Of a stretch of DNA of 64,000 bases, positions 33,956-43,290 are shown one piece after another (position 1 is the stretch's first letter; each line of letters begins with the position of its first letter). This DNA is from Actinomycetes bacterium. GTDB taxonomy: Bacteria; Actinomycetota; Thermoleophilia; RBG-16-64-13. The translations under genes were made by a program, and so were the position numbers. A model generated the notes under the pieces. It saw nothing but the letters and a program-made list of their open reading frames with translations. It ran no database searches and was not told the origin of the DNA. Where the stretch lies: assembly GCA_024637035.1 (NCBI GenBank), contig JAGXFW010000016.1, positions 372,001 through 436,000 on the forward strand, in the 5' to 3' direction.

Positions 33956-36487
33956 TCAGCGCACCACCAGATTCACCAGCTTGCCGGGCACCACGATCTC
34001 CTTCACCAGTGACACCCCGTCCAAGTACTTGGCCACGCCGGGCACCTGCTTCGCCGCCGCGAGCACCTCTTCCTGAGTGGCGTCGGCGGACACGGTGACG
34101 CGGTCGCGCACCTTGCCGTTCACCTGCACGGCCAATTCGACCGTCTCGTGAGCGAGGAAGCGAGGATCGGCTACAGGCCACGGTTCGTCCCAGACACGTT
34201 CGCGGCCCATCATCTCCCACAGTTCCGCTCCCATATGCGGAGCGAACGGCTCCAACAACCGCACAAGCGTCTCCGTCGCGAACGCCAGGACCGCCTCCTC
34301 GTCCTGGGTGCGGCCGGACTCCGCATCATCGGTCGCGCCTCGGAAGGCGGTGATCTCGTTGTTCAGTTCCATGATAGCTGCAAGAGCTGTGTTGAAGTGG
34401 AATCGCTGTGCGATATCCACGGTGACCTTCTCGATCACCTGGTTCGTCTTGACTACGAGCCCGCGCATGCGCGGGGTGAACGCGGCCTCGTCGGGCAGGG
34501 CGCGCGCACCTGTTTCCGCGAACAGACCGGCGTCGATCGCGTCGGCAAGCTGCCGCCAGACACGGGTGAGGAACCGGAAGGTACCCTCGATACCCTTATC
34601 GTTCCATTCCACATCGCTCTCCCCCGGCCCCATGAACATGATGTAGCTGCGGAGGGAGTCGGCGCCGTAGCGGGCCACGTGCTCGTCGGGGTTCACCACG
34701 TTGCCCTTGCTCTTGGACATCTTGGCGCCCTTGTAGTAGATCATGCCCTGCGTGAAGAGGTTGTTGAAGGGCTCCTCGAAGCCGACCAACCCCAGGTCGT
34801 AGAGCACCTTCGTGAAGAAGCGCGAATACATCAGATGCAGGATCGCGTGCTCCACCCCGCCGATGTACTGGTCGACCGGTAGCCAGTAGTCCACCGCTGC
34901 GCGGTCGAACGCCACGTCATCGCGCCACGGCGAAGCGTAGCGCAGGTAGTACCAGGAGGAGTCCACGAACGTATCCATGGTGTCGGGGTCGCGCGCTGCC
35001 GGGCCGCCACAGGTGGGGCAGGTGGTGTTGATCCAGTGCTCGGCGGCGGCCAGCGGGGATTTCCCTTTCGGGGCGTAGTCTTTTATCTCGGGGAGCAGCA
35101 CCGGAAGCTGTTCTTCGGGCACCGCCGTCTCACCGCAGGTCTCGCAATAGACGATGGGGATGGGGCATCCCCAGTACCGCTGACGGGAGAGCAGCCAGTC
35201 GCGCAACTTGTAGTTGACGGCGAAGTCGGCCTTGCCCTGCTCTTTCAGCCACTCGGTGACCGCGCGGATGCCCTCGTCCTTCGGCAGCCCGTCGAACCGG
35301 TCGCTGTTGACCAGGAGTCCGTCGCCGGCGTAGGCGGCCGTCAATTCCCCCGCTTCGTCCTTGAACTCAGCCGGACTCTCGATCACCTCGACCACCGGCA
35401 GTCCGTACTTCCGCGCGAACTCATAGTCGCGATCGTCGTGCCCGGGCACGGCCATGATGGCTCCGGTGCCGTAGTCCATGAGCACGTAGTCGGCGACCCA
35501 TATGGGGATCAGCACTCCGTTCACCGGGTTCACGGCGTACCGGCCGGTGAACACCCCGGTCTTCTCCTTCTCGGTGCTGGCCCGATCGATCGCCGACATG
35601 CCCATCGCGGCGACGACGTAGCGCCGAACCTCGGCCTCGTGGACCGAACCCTGGACCAACTCGTCGACCAACGGATGCTCCGGTGCGAGGATGAAGAAGG
35701 TCGCGCCGAACAGGGTATCGGGACGCGTCGTAAAGACCGTGATGTCGTGTTCGTCGACCGAGAAGACCACCTCGGCGCCTTCCGAGCGTCCGATCCAGTT
35801 GCGCTGCATCGTGATGACCCGCTCGGGCCAGGATTCGAGCTTGTCGAAATCGGCCAGCAGGCGCTCGGCGTAGTCGGTGATGCGGAAGAACCACTGGCGC
35901 AGCTTCTTCGCCTCGACGGCGGAGTCGCAACGCTCGCATGCGCCTTGGATCACCTGCTCGTTCGCCAACACCGTCTGACAAGACGGGCACCAGTTCACCG
36001 GAGCTTCCTTCTTGTACGCGAGGCCCTTGTTGTAGAACTGTATGAACAGCCACTGGGTCCACTTGTAGTACTCGGGCCTGCAGGTCGCCAGTTCGCGGCT
36101 CCAATCGATGGACACCCCCAACCTGCGCAGCTGCCGGTTGATGGTGCTGATCGCCCGCTCGGTGAATGCGGCAGGATGCTCGCCGGTCTGGATGGCCACG
36201 TTCTCGGAGTTGAGGCCGAAGGCGTCGTAGCCCATGGGGTGCAACACTCGCTGACCCTGATGCCGCCGGTAGCGTGCGACCACGTCACCCATGGTGTAGT
36301 TCTTCACGTGCCCCATGTGCGCACTGCCGGAGGGATACGGGAACATCTCGAGCACGTACGTCGACCCACCCACCCGGCCGGAGGCCAGATCTTCCTCGGT
36401 GGGGTTCGGGATGATGAAGGTCTGTTCACGCTCCCAGACCTCCTGCCACTTCGTCTCGATGCGTTCCGGATCGTACGCTGCCGCCAT
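33956..36487 (-). CDS. leuS: Leucyl-tRNA synthetase
   Basis: Charges tRNA-Leu with leucine; class I synthetase. 843 aa from the ATG at 36487, which follows AAAGGAA; the longer frame to 36565 is not supported. Seen: class I signature HMGH (57-60, in PYPSGSAHMGH), KMSKS in GAKMSKSKGNVVNPDE, zinc-type Cys pairs CPSCQTVL and CERCDS, the CP1 editing domain with FTTRPDTLFGATF, and a C-terminal anticodon/tRNA-binding domain ending KEIVVPGKLVNLVVR. It lies downstream of nothing related. Confidence 0.97.
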   Translation of the reverse strand: MAAAYDPERIETKWQEVWEREQTFIIPNPTEEDLASGRVGGSTYVLEMFPYPSGSAHMGHVKNYTMGDVVARYRRHQGQRVLHPMGYDAFGLNSENVAIQTGEHPAAFTERAISTINRQLRRLGVSIDWSRELATCRPEYYKWTQWLFIQFYNKGLAYKKEAPVNWCPSCQTVLANEQVIQGACERCDSAVEAKKLRQWFFRITDYAERLLADFDKLESWPERVITMQRNWIGRSEGAEVVFSVDEHDITVFTTRPDTLFGATFFILAPEHPLVDELVQGSVHEAEVRRYVVAAMGMSAIDRASTEKEKTGVFTGRYAVNPVNGVLIPIWVADYVLMDYGTGAIMAVPGHDDRDYEFARKYGLPVVEVIESPAEFKDEAGELTAAYAGDGLLVNSDRFDGLPKDEGIRAVTEWLKEQGKADFAVNYKLRDWLLSRQRYWGCPIPIVYCETCGETAVPEEQLPVLLPEIKDYAPKGKSPLAAAEHWINTTCPTCGGPAARDPDTMDTFVDSSWYYLRYASPWRDDVAFDRAAVDYWLPVDQYIGGVEHAILHLMYSRFFTKVLYDLGLVGFEEPFNNLFTQGMIYYKGAKMSKSKGNVVNPDEHVARYGADSLRSYIMFMGPGESDVEWNDKGIEGTFRFLTRVWRQLADAIDAGLFAETGARALPDEAAFTPRMRGLVVKTNQVIEKVTVDIAQRFHFNTALAAIMELNNEITAFRGATDDAESGRTQDEEAVLAFATETLVRLLEPFAPHMGAELWEMMGRERVWDEPWPVADPRFLAHETVELAVQVNGKVRDRVTVSADATQEEVLAAAKQVPGVAKYLDGVSLVKEIVVPGKLVNLVVR

Positions 36488-36637
36488 GGGGTCGAGTTCC
36501 TTTCGAAAAAAGATACCGATTACCGCGCCGTGCGCGAACCGACGCTGCTTGCCCCGCGTTCTCACCGGGGCCCGGACTTCGGATGACTATTCTAACCTGT
36601 GGAGGAGTCGGAGGACGCATCCAGAAGTCAGGCAACG

Positions 36638-37141
36638 ATGCATGGCCCTCGACACACCCAACCAGCAGTGTCTCTGGTCGCCTCGCTCCTCGTCGCGTTG
36701 CTCTCGCTCGCGGCCATCGTAGCGGGCTGCGCCCCCGAGGCGATCCCGCGCGAGCGGGTCGGGGCCTCCATCGACCCCACCACCCTCGAATTCCCCGCCG
36801 TGGACCCGATCTACGCGCAGTCGATGAGAGATACCGTGGAGCGCTTCCTTGCGCTCAGGCGAGACGGCGGGTGGTCGCAGGCGTACGATCTCTTGGACGC
36901 CGCGAGCAAGGACAACGAGTCTCGCGAGGACTACGTGGCAAGGCTCGGCTCACCCTCGGTCGTCACACTTCTCGATTTCGAGGTAGAGGGGGTCACGTTC
37001 GTGCCGGGGCGCGAAGACCTCGGGGTGGCCAAGGTCGAACTGCAGGTGCACAATCGGAAATCCGACGAGACATGGGTAGACTATGTTTGGATCGTGCGGG
37101 AGGGAGATGCATGGTCCGTGAGTCCGAGCCTATTGCAGTGA
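36638..37141 (+). CDS. Lipoprotein with NTF2-like domain
   Basis: 167 aa from the ATG at 36638. Hydrophobic signal peptide (LVASLLVALLSLAAI) with lipobox IVAGC (Cys ~30), then a domain of ~110 residues (YAQSMRDTVERFLALRRDGG, AYDLLDAASKDNESREDYV, WVDYVWIVREGDAWSVSPS) with the pattern of NTF2/DUF4878-like folds: long helices followed by a beta-sheet ending in Trp. Function unknown; such lipoproteins may bind small molecules or act in the envelope. An upstream in-frame ATG at 36599 would hide the signal peptide. Confidence 0.7.
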   Translation: MHGPRHTQPAVSLVASLLVALLSLAAIVAGCAPEAIPRERVGASIDPTTLEFPAVDPIYAQSMRDTVERFLALRRDGGWSQAYDLLDAASKDNESREDYVARLGSPSVVTLLDFEVEGVTFVPGREDLGVAKVELQVHNRKSDETWVDYVWIVREGDAWSVSPSLLQ

Positions 37142-37213
37142 ACAGCGGCTTGTCGGTGGTCCAGACCCACGAGCGGCGCGGTCACGCCGCCGGGTCGCAC
37201 AAGGAGTCGAGCA

Positions 37214-37894
37214 GTGGAACCACTTGACCTCATACTCCGCGTGGTGCTGGCGGCGGCGCTCGGAGGCGCCATCGGCCTGGAGCGCGAACTGCGTGACCGG
37301 GCGGCCGGTTTCCGCACGCACATCCTCGTGGCGGTGGGTGCCGGCACGTTCGCCATCGCGTCGGTCCACGGGTTCGACTCGTTCTTCGCCGAGACAGCCG
37401 TCACGAACGTACGCGTCGACCCCGGGCGCATAGCGGCCCAGGTCGTGAGTGGCATCGGCTTCCTCGGGGCGGGCGCCATCATCAGGCACGGTGCCTCGGT
37501 GCGAGGCCTCACGACCGCCGCCAGCCTCTGGGCTGCCGCGGCTGTCGGGCTGACGGCCGGTCTCGGTATGTTCTTGCTCTCGGGCGTCACCACGGTCACC
37601 GTCGTCGCCAGCCTCTACGTGCTGCGGTTCGTGGAAGGGCGACTCATCTACCCGAAGGTGCGCGACCTCGCGGATCTGAGTGTCACGTTCAGGAGCAAAG
37701 GATTCGGGCCCCTCACCAGGCTCGTGGACGTCCTCGACCAGAACCGTATCATCGTGCAGCACATGACCGTCGAAGGCCACGACGACGTCAACTCGATCCG
37801 CCTGATCCTTGAACTACCTCGCGGAGCCACGCAGGCATCCGTGGCTCGCCTGCTCGACGGCGACGCCGATATCGAGTCGGTCACGCTGGGGTAG
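37214..37894 (+). CDS. mgtC: MgtC/SapB family membrane protein
   Basis: Inner-membrane protein linked to growth in low magnesium and, in pathogens, to survival in macrophages. 226 aa. N-terminal membrane domain with the family core [35 protein letters not shown] and [19 protein letters not shown]-terminal ~80-residue ACT-like soluble domain. GTG start behind AAGGAG. Its last 14 bases overlap the end of uvrB, which runs the other way. The stop is TAG. Confidence 0.92.
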   Translation: MEPLDLILRVVLAAALGGAIGLERELRDRAAGFRTHILVAVGAGTFAIASVHGFDSFFAETAVTNVRVDPGRIAAQVVSGIGFLGAGAIIRHGASVRGLTTAASLWAAAAVGLTAGLGMFLLSGVTTVTVVASLYVLRFVEGRLIYPKVRDLADLSVTFRSKGFGPLTRLVDVLDQNRIIVQHMTVEGHDDVNSIRLILELPRGATQASVARLLDGDADIESVTLG

Positions 37895-39917
37895 CGGACC
37901 CCGCGGAACTACCCCTCGCTGCTGCGTCTCGAACCCTCCGAAGCTCCCCGGCCAGGCCTTTGATCTCGTCCCGCAAGGTGGCCGCGTACTCGAAGCGCAG
38001 CTCCTCCGCCGCCAAGAACATCTCCTCTTCCAGCGAGATTATGAGCCGCTCGATCTCTTCCGGAGCCATGTCGGCGCCGCTCGCCCCGGTCCTCCTCTTC
38101 TCCTTGTACGGCACTTCGCTGAGCCCGAGAAGTTGGGTGATGTCAGAGATGCCCTTGACGATCGTCTGTGGGGTCACACCATGAGCCTCGTTGAACGCCT
38201 CTTGCGCCGCCCTGCGTCGGTCGGTCTCGCTGAGCGCCCGCTCCATGGCGTTGGTCATCTTGTCGGCATACATGATCACGCGACCGTCGACGTTCCGCGC
38301 GGCCCGCCCGATGGTCTGGATGAGGGCGGTCTCGCCTCGCAGGAAGCCCTCCTTGTCGGCATCGAGGATCGCCACCAAGGTGACCTCAGGCAGGTCGAGC
38401 CCCTCCCGTAGAAGATTGATGCCCACAAGGACGTCGAACTCGCCCAGCCTGAGATCGCGCACTATCTGGATGCGCTGTAACGTGTCGACCTCCGAGTGCA
38501 TGTAGCGCACTCGGAATCCCATCTCGAGTAGGTAGTCGGTGAGGTCTTCCGACATCTTCTTGGTGAGGGTGGTCACCAGCGAACGCTCTCCGCGGTCCGC
38601 GCGCGTCCTCACCTCGTTCATGAGGTCGTCGATCTGATTGAGTGTGGGCCGCACTTCCACCACCGGGTCCACCAGCCCGGTGGGACGTACCAACTGCTCC
38701 ACCACCTGGTCAGATACAGAGAACTCATAGTCCGCCGGCGTCGCGGATACGAACACCACCTGCTTGACACGCTCCTGGAATTCCTCGAATTGGAGGGGGC
38801 GATTGTCGAGGGCCGAAGGCAGGCGGAAGCCGTTGTCGACCAGAGCGGTCTTGCGGCTCCGGTCCCCGTGGTACATGCCTCGCAGCTGCGGCACCGTGTT
38901 GTGCGATTCGTCGATGAACACGAGGAAGTCGCGCGAGAAGTAATCGAGGAGCGTGTGCGGCGGAGTGCCCGCCTCCCTGCCGTCGAGGATACGCGAGTAG
39001 TTCTCGATGCCCGAGCAGTACCCCACCTCGCGCAGCATCTCCATGTCGTACCGAGTGCGTTGCCTCAATCTGAATGCTTCCAGCGGCTTCCCTTTGGACT
39101 CGAGTTCGACGATCTGTGCCTCGAGTTCCTCGCCGATCTCCTGAACGGCACGCTCGACGGCACCCTCGGCGGTCACGAAGTGAGTGGCCGGGTATATCGC
39201 GGCGGCCGGAAGTCGACCGACTATGTTCTGCGTGAGGGGATCGACCCGCACGATCTCCTCGATCTCGTCACCGAACAGGCGTACCCGCACGGCTAGGTCT
39301 TCGTAGGCGGGCCATATCTCGAAGCTGTCGCCCCGCACTCGGAACTTCCCCCGCGTGAACCCCACGTCGTTGCGCTCATAGTGGATCGAGACGAGCTTGG
39401 CGAACACCTCGCTCCGGTCGATCTCGGCACCCTCACGCAGCAGCACGACTTGGCGGAGGTACTCTTCAGGAGATCCCAGACCGTAGATGCACGATACGGA
39501 CGCCACGATCACCACGTCGTCGCGCATCAGGAGGTTGCTGGTAGCCGAGTGCCGCAGGCGGTCGATCTCCTCGTTGATGTGGGAGTCCTTCTCGATGTAA
39601 GTGTCGGTAGCGGCGATGTAGGCTTCCGGCTGGTAGTAGTCGTAGTACGACACGAAGTACTCCACCGCGTTGTCGGGAAGGAACTCACGGAACTCGTTGC
39701 ATAGCTGGGCGGCGAGTGTCTTGTTGTGGGCTATCACGAGCGCGGGCATGCCGGCCTGGGCTATCACGTTGGCCATGGTGAAGGTCTTGCCCGAACCAGT
39801 CACCCCGAGCAGGGTCTGGAACCGGTCGCCGCGCTCGACGCCGGCGAGGAGCCGGTCGATCGCCTCCGGCTGGTCGCCGCGCGGAACGTAGTCGGCCCTG
39901 AGATGGAAGCCGCTCAC
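37881..39917 (-). CDS. uvrB: UvrABC system subunit B
   Basis: Damage-verifying helicase-like subunit of nucleotide excision repair. 678 aa, standard. Seen: P-loop [10 protein letters not shown] (~39-48), the beta-hairpin [28 protein letters not shown], the DESH box in [11 protein letters not shown], motif [26 protein letters not shown], and the C-terminal UVR domain ([20 protein letters not shown]) that contacts UvrC. Neither uvrA nor uvrC is in the window. Confidence 0.97.
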   Translation of the reverse strand: MSGFHLRADYVPRGDQPEAIDRLLAGVERGDRFQTLLGVTGSGKTFTMANVIAQAGMPALVIAHNKTLAAQLCNEFREFLPDNAVEYFVSYYDYYQPEAYIAATDTYIEKDSHINEEIDRLRHSATSNLLMRDDVVIVASVSCIYGLGSPEEYLRQVVLLREGAEIDRSEVFAKLVSIHYERNDVGFTRGKFRVRGDSFEIWPAYEDLAVRVRLFGDEIEEIVRVDPLTQNIVGRLPAAAIYPATHFVTAEGAVERAVQEIGEELEAQIVELESKGKPLEAFRLRQRTRYDMEMLREVGYCSGIENYSRILDGREAGTPPHTLLDYFSRDFLVFIDESHNTVPQLRGMYHGDRSRKTALVDNGFRLPSALDNRPLQFEEFQERVKQVVFVSATPADYEFSVSDQVVEQLVRPTGLVDPVVEVRPTLNQIDDLMNEVRTRADRGERSLVTTLTKKMSEDLTDYLLEMGFRVRYMHSEVDTLQRIQIVRDLRLGEFDVLVGINLLREGLDLPEVTLVAILDADKEGFLRGETALIQTIGRAARNVDGRVIMYADKMTNAMERALSETDRRRAAQEAFNEAHGVTPQTIVKGISDITQLLGLSEVPYKEKRRTGASGADMAPEEIERLIISLEEEMFLAAEELRFEYAATLRDEIKGLAGELRRVRDAAARGSSAGSATPA

Positions 39918-39945
39918 GCCGGGCCAGACTCGGATCGAAGGGAGA

Positions 39946-40683
39946 TCACGCGAGGGGTCCGAACGCGTCAGGATGAGCTTCGAGGTAGATCGATCGCAGC
40001 CGCTCTACCCGTTCCACGAAGCCGCGCGTCTCCGGATACGGGATATCGCTCGACTCGAGGAACGCCCCCTCTGCGAAGGACCCGGTGGCCAGCCACTCGG
40101 CGACGGTGCCCTGGCCGGCGTTGTACGCCGCAAGCGTGGTTCGTACGTCGCCATCGAACAGCCCGAGCAAGAAGGCCAGATAGTACGTGCCCAATTCGAT
40201 GTTCGATTCGGGGTCCGTGAGTGCGGTCACCGTGCCCCCCGCCCAATCCTCTCTACCCTCGATCCACTGGGCCGTCGAGGGCATGAGCTGCATCAAGCCC
40301 ACCGCCCCCGCAGGCGAGAGCGCATCCGCCTGGTATCCACTCTCCGCCTTGACCACTGCCGCTACCAGGTAAGGATCGACCCCGTAGCGCTCTGCGGCAC
40401 TGCCGATCATCTCTCTATACTCGATCGGATACAGTCGGCTCTGGACGAACCCTAGACCGAGGCCTCCCGGTACGGCCAGCTGGCTGGCCAAGAACACCAC
40501 GACGACCGCCACGGTCAGCACGGCGAGCGCCAGCCGAGCCCCGGGCAACAACGAGGTGCGCGCCCCGGAGTCGACCGGCAAGAACTCGGTGGCCCCATCG
40601 GCCCGTCGCGAAGACGAGTGCCTCTCGACCGCAGCGGGCTTCCGAGTGCGCCCACGGTGATCTCGAGACCGCTGCACCTTCAT
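39946..40683 (-). CDS. Membrane-anchored lytic transglycosylase
   Basis: Cuts peptidoglycan glycan strands from the outer face of the membrane. 245 aa from the ATG at 40683, 10 bases after the coaE stop; upstream sequence in this frame lies inside coaE. Basic N-terminus, one transmembrane helix (~55-80: [19 protein letters not shown]), then the SLT domain: [16 protein letters not shown] with the catalytic Glu, [27 protein letters not shown] and [16 protein letters not shown]. The layout is that of soluble-lytic-transglycosylase-like proteins. Confidence 0.9.
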   Translation of the reverse strand: MKVQRSRDHRGRTRKPAAVERHSSSRRADGATEFLPVDSGARTSLLPGARLALAVLTVAVVVVFLASQLAVPGGLGLGFVQSRLYPIEYREMIGSAAERYGVDPYLVAAVVKAESGYQADALSPAGAVGLMQLMPSTAQWIEGREDWAGGTVTALTDPESNIELGTYYLAFLLGLFDGDVRTTLAAYNAGQGTVAEWLATGSFAEGAFLESSDIPYPETRGFVERVERLRSIYLEAHPDAFGPLA

Positions 40684-40693
40684 GAGCGCAGGG

Positions 40694-41383
40694 TCATTCA
40701 CCCCGCAGAACCTGCCACAGTTCCCCCGATGCGACGCGTCTCGCCGCTTCGTACACTTCAGCAACGAATCCAGCCAGGCCGTCTACACCCCCGTCGTTGG
40801 TGTACGCGAAGTCGGCCCCCGCGACACGCACCTGCTCCCCCGCCAACCTGGCGTCGAGGTAATCGAAGACCTCGGAACCGGCTCGGCTTGAGGCCCTCTC
40901 TCGGCGCACCGCTATCGGCGCCTCGACGGTCGCGACCAAGTCGAAGTGGCTCTGGAGACCTGACTCGAACAAGAGAGGCACCTCGCAGACGGTCACCTCG
41001 CCGGGGGGGCCGCCCCTGACGAAGTCTTCCACCACCATCGCCACCCGCGGATGCACCAGTGCTTCAAGCGCGAGAAGCTCCTTCTCCTTCCCCATGACCA
41101 GCCTGCCAAGGGCCGCGCGATCCACCGTTCCCTCGGGGCCGATCACCCCGGCACCGAACCGCGCGCGCAGTGCCATCACGATCTCCGCGCGCTCGTAGAG
41201 CCGGTGGACGACCGCGTCCGCAGAGACAGTCCTTGCGCCCAGGGAGCCGAACATCTCCAACGCGAGGCTCTTCCCCGAGGCCACCCCGCCCGTGAGTGCA
41301 ACGGCTGCGCGGCCATCCGGAATCGCCCGCCGTTCGGAAAGACGGTGCGCACTCGCTGGCATATATGTGCCGGTAGAACCCAT
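40694..41383 (-). CDS. coaE: Dephospho-CoA kinase
   Basis: Last step of coenzyme A synthesis: phosphorylates dephospho-CoA. 229 aa. P-loop in LTGGVASGKSLALEMF, VSADAVVHRLYER, VHPRVAMVVEDF, CEVPLLFESGLQSHFDLV and the lid region RRERASSRAG. The ATG at 41383 begins six bases after a -10 box TACAAT, so the mRNA appears to be leaderless. In-frame codons upstream up to 41455 precede the promoter and are unlikely to be translated. Confidence 0.92.
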   Translation of the reverse strand: MGSTGTYMPASAHRLSERRAIPDGRAAVALTGGVASGKSLALEMFGSLGARTVSADAVVHRLYERAEIVMALRARFGAGVIGPEGTVDRAALGRLVMGKEKELLALEALVHPRVAMVVEDFVRGGPPGEVTVCEVPLLFESGLQSHFDLVATVEAPIAVRRERASSRAGSEVFDYLDARLAGEQVRVAGADFAYTNDGGVDGLAGFVAEVYEAARRVASGELWQVLRGE

Positions 41384-41389
41384 ACTCCT

Positions 41390-41395
41390 ATTGTA
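41390..41395 (-). promoter_or_regulatory. -10 box of coaE (leaderless layout)
   Basis: Minus-strand TACAAT six bases before the ATG of coaE (spacer AGGAGT). Transcription would start at or next to the start codon. The same box and the same six-base spacing occur at polA. No good -35 is seen. Confidence 0.55.
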
Positions 41396-41470
41396 CAGCT
41401 CGGGTCGGCGGGAAAAGGGAATCGCCCAGGTCGTCGTGCCACGAGCGTGGCCCACAGATGCCTGCCGAGC

Positions 41471-41498
41471 GAAGAAAAGGGGCGCCCTCAGGCGCCCC
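41471..41498 (-). terminator. Rho-independent terminator of rpsA
   Basis: Stem AAGGGGCGCC / GGCGCCCCTT, loop of four bases, followed on the minus strand by TTTTCTT. Confidence 0.92.
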
Positions 41499-41527
41499 TT
41501 CGTGAATCACGATCTCAGCTGGAGATA

Positions 41528-43138
41528 CTAGCCTTCGAAAACCTCGTCAGACAGCCCGAGGCTGGTCGCATCGACCTCCGGCTCACTCGCGACGACGACT
41601 TCTTCTTCGACCACAGCGGGGGTCTCAGGCTCGGTCTCTTCAGCGACTTCCGGCTCGGCGACAGTGGGGGCTTCACTTTCGCCCTCGGCGATCGCTTCCG
41701 GCTCGCCGGCGTCTGAGTCATCCGCTTCGACCGCTTCCGCCGCGCCTTCCTCAGCGGCTTCCTCGGCTACTACCTCGGCGGTTTCCTCAGCGGCATCCTC
41801 GGCGGGTTCCTCTGCGGCTTCCTCAGCGACTTCGGTATCCCCATCGGCTTCGCCCACGGAGGGTTCGCCCTGGGTGTCGTCCGCGGTCACCTCGGCCTCG
41901 ACGGCGCCCTCTTCCACCACCGCACCCTCGACGGCACCCTCTTCGGCTGCGCCCTCTTCGGCGGCAGCGTCCTCAGCAGCCTCGAGCTCTTGGGCCATCG
42001 CATCCTCGTGGATGCGGTACTCCGGCTCGAGACGCTTCAGTGAGAGCGAGAGTCGGCGACGATCCGGGTCGATCTCGATGATCTTGACGTTCACTTCCAT
42101 ACCGTTGCGCAACACCTCGGAGGGATCCTCGACGTGATGCTGAGCGAGTTCCGAGATGTGTATCAGGCCCTCGACGCCCTCTTCGATCTCGACGAAAGCA
42201 CCGAACGAGACGAGCTTGGTGACCTTGCCGTGAACGATCTCGTTCACCTGACGGTTCTCGAAGACTTCCTGCCACGGATCCTTCTGGGTCTGCTTGAGGC
42301 CCAGCGAGATACGCTGCCGGTCGCGGTCGATGTCGAGCACCTTCACGGTGACTTCTTGAGCGACCGTGAGCACCTCAGACGGGTGGTTCACGTGGCTCCA
42401 GGAGAGTTCGGAGATGTGGACCAGACCGTCGATGCCGTTCAGATCGACGAAGGCACCGAAGTCCACGATGTTCGAGATGGTGCCGGTGACGAAGTCGCCG
42501 ACGTTCATGCGGTCGAGGATCTGCTCGCGGACCCCGCGACGCTCCTCCTCGAGTACGGCGCGGCGGCTGAGCACCACATTGTTGCGGAAACGGTTCAACT
42601 CGATGACCCGACAGATCAGCGTCTGGCCGAGGAACTCGTCCAGATCGGCCACTCGCCGGATGTCGACCAGCGAAGCGGGCAGGAAGCCACGCACGCCAAG
42701 GTCGATGATGAGCCCACCCTTGACCACTTCGATGACCGTGCCCTCGACGGGTGTGTGCTCTTCGGCAGCCTTCTCGATGCGTTGCCACGCACGCTCGAAC
42801 CGGGCGCGCTTCTTGGACAGGATGAGCCGGCCATCGGCGTCTTCCTTCGTCAAGACCAGCGCGTCGATCACATCACCGACGGACACCTCGTCGCTCGGAT
42901 CCACCGACTTCTTGATGGAGAGCTCGTTGACGGGCACGACCCCTTCACTCTTGTAGCCGATATCGACAAGGACCTCATCCTTGTCGACACGGACCACCGT
43001 GCCGGTCACTATGTCACCCTCCTCGAAGGTGACCATCGTGGCGTCGTAGTTGGGCACCATCACCCCATCGACCTCGATCATGAGGTCATGGCCGCCCATG
43101 AGGGTCTCGGGGCTGTCGTCGGTCAGTTGGTCAGGCAT
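41528..43138 (-). CDS. rpsA: 30S ribosomal protein S1
   Basis: Ribosomal protein that helps bind mRNA in initiation. 536 aa from the ATG at 43138, behind GAGGAGGAAG; the frame is open to 43177, in the leader. Four S1 (OB-fold) repeats at about 38-108, 124-190, 208-280 and 294-366; repeats 3 and 4 carry GFxxFVDL/AFVEI and HISEL. E. coli S1 has six repeats, while four is usual in Gram-positive lineages. The last ~155 residues are an acidic Glu/Ala-rich low-complexity tail that may be disordered. The stop is TAG. Confidence 0.95.
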   Translation of the reverse strand: MPDQLTDDSPETLMGGHDLMIEVDGVMVPNYDATMVTFEEGDIVTGTVVRVDKDEVLVDIGYKSEGVVPVNELSIKKSVDPSDEVSVGDVIDALVLTKEDADGRLILSKKRARFERAWQRIEKAAEEHTPVEGTVIEVVKGGLIIDLGVRGFLPASLVDIRRVADLDEFLGQTLICRVIELNRFRNNVVLSRRAVLEEERRGVREQILDRMNVGDFVTGTISNIVDFGAFVDLNGIDGLVHISELSWSHVNHPSEVLTVAQEVTVKVLDIDRDRQRISLGLKQTQKDPWQEVFENRQVNEIVHGKVTKLVSFGAFVEIEEGVEGLIHISELAQHHVEDPSEVLRNGMEVNVKIIEIDPDRRRLSLSLKRLEPEYRIHEDAMAQELEAAEDAAAEEGAAEEGAVEGAVVEEGAVEAEVTADDTQGEPSVGEADGDTEVAEEAAEEPAEDAAEETAEVVAEEAAEEGAAEAVEADDSDAGEPEAIAEGESEAPTVAEPEVAEETEPETPAVVEEEVVVASEPEVDATSLGLSDEVFEG

Positions 43139-43161
43139 CGTAGTTGTCTTCCTCCTCGCAG

Positions 43162-43199
43162 AAAAAAAGGCGCGCACTATTAGCCGCTTCGCGGTGCGC
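43162..43199 (-). promoter_or_regulatory. Hairpin plus T7 in the rpsA leader (possible attenuator)
   Basis: On the minus strand GCGCAC (43199-43194) pairs with GTGCGC (43177-43172), enclosing an inner CCGC-gaa-GCGG; TTTTTTT follows at 43168-43162. The unit lies after the rpsA promoter and before its ribosome site. It can be read as an attenuator of rpsA or as the polA terminator placed beyond the next promoter. Confidence 0.55.
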
Positions 43200-43207
43200 T
43201 AGCCGCT

Positions 43208-43235
43208 AGTATACCCAGGGGAAGGGCAATTGCAA
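43208..43235 (-). promoter_or_regulatory. Promoter of rpsA
   Basis: Minus strand: TTGCAA (43235-43230), 16 bases, TATACT (43213-43208). Transcription would begin near 43201, giving a leader of about 60 bases. Confidence 0.7.
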
Positions 43236-43290
43236 TAATGGGTGCGATACTGGCCGTCCCGGACACCTGCGGCTTTGGTGACTTCGCCGC

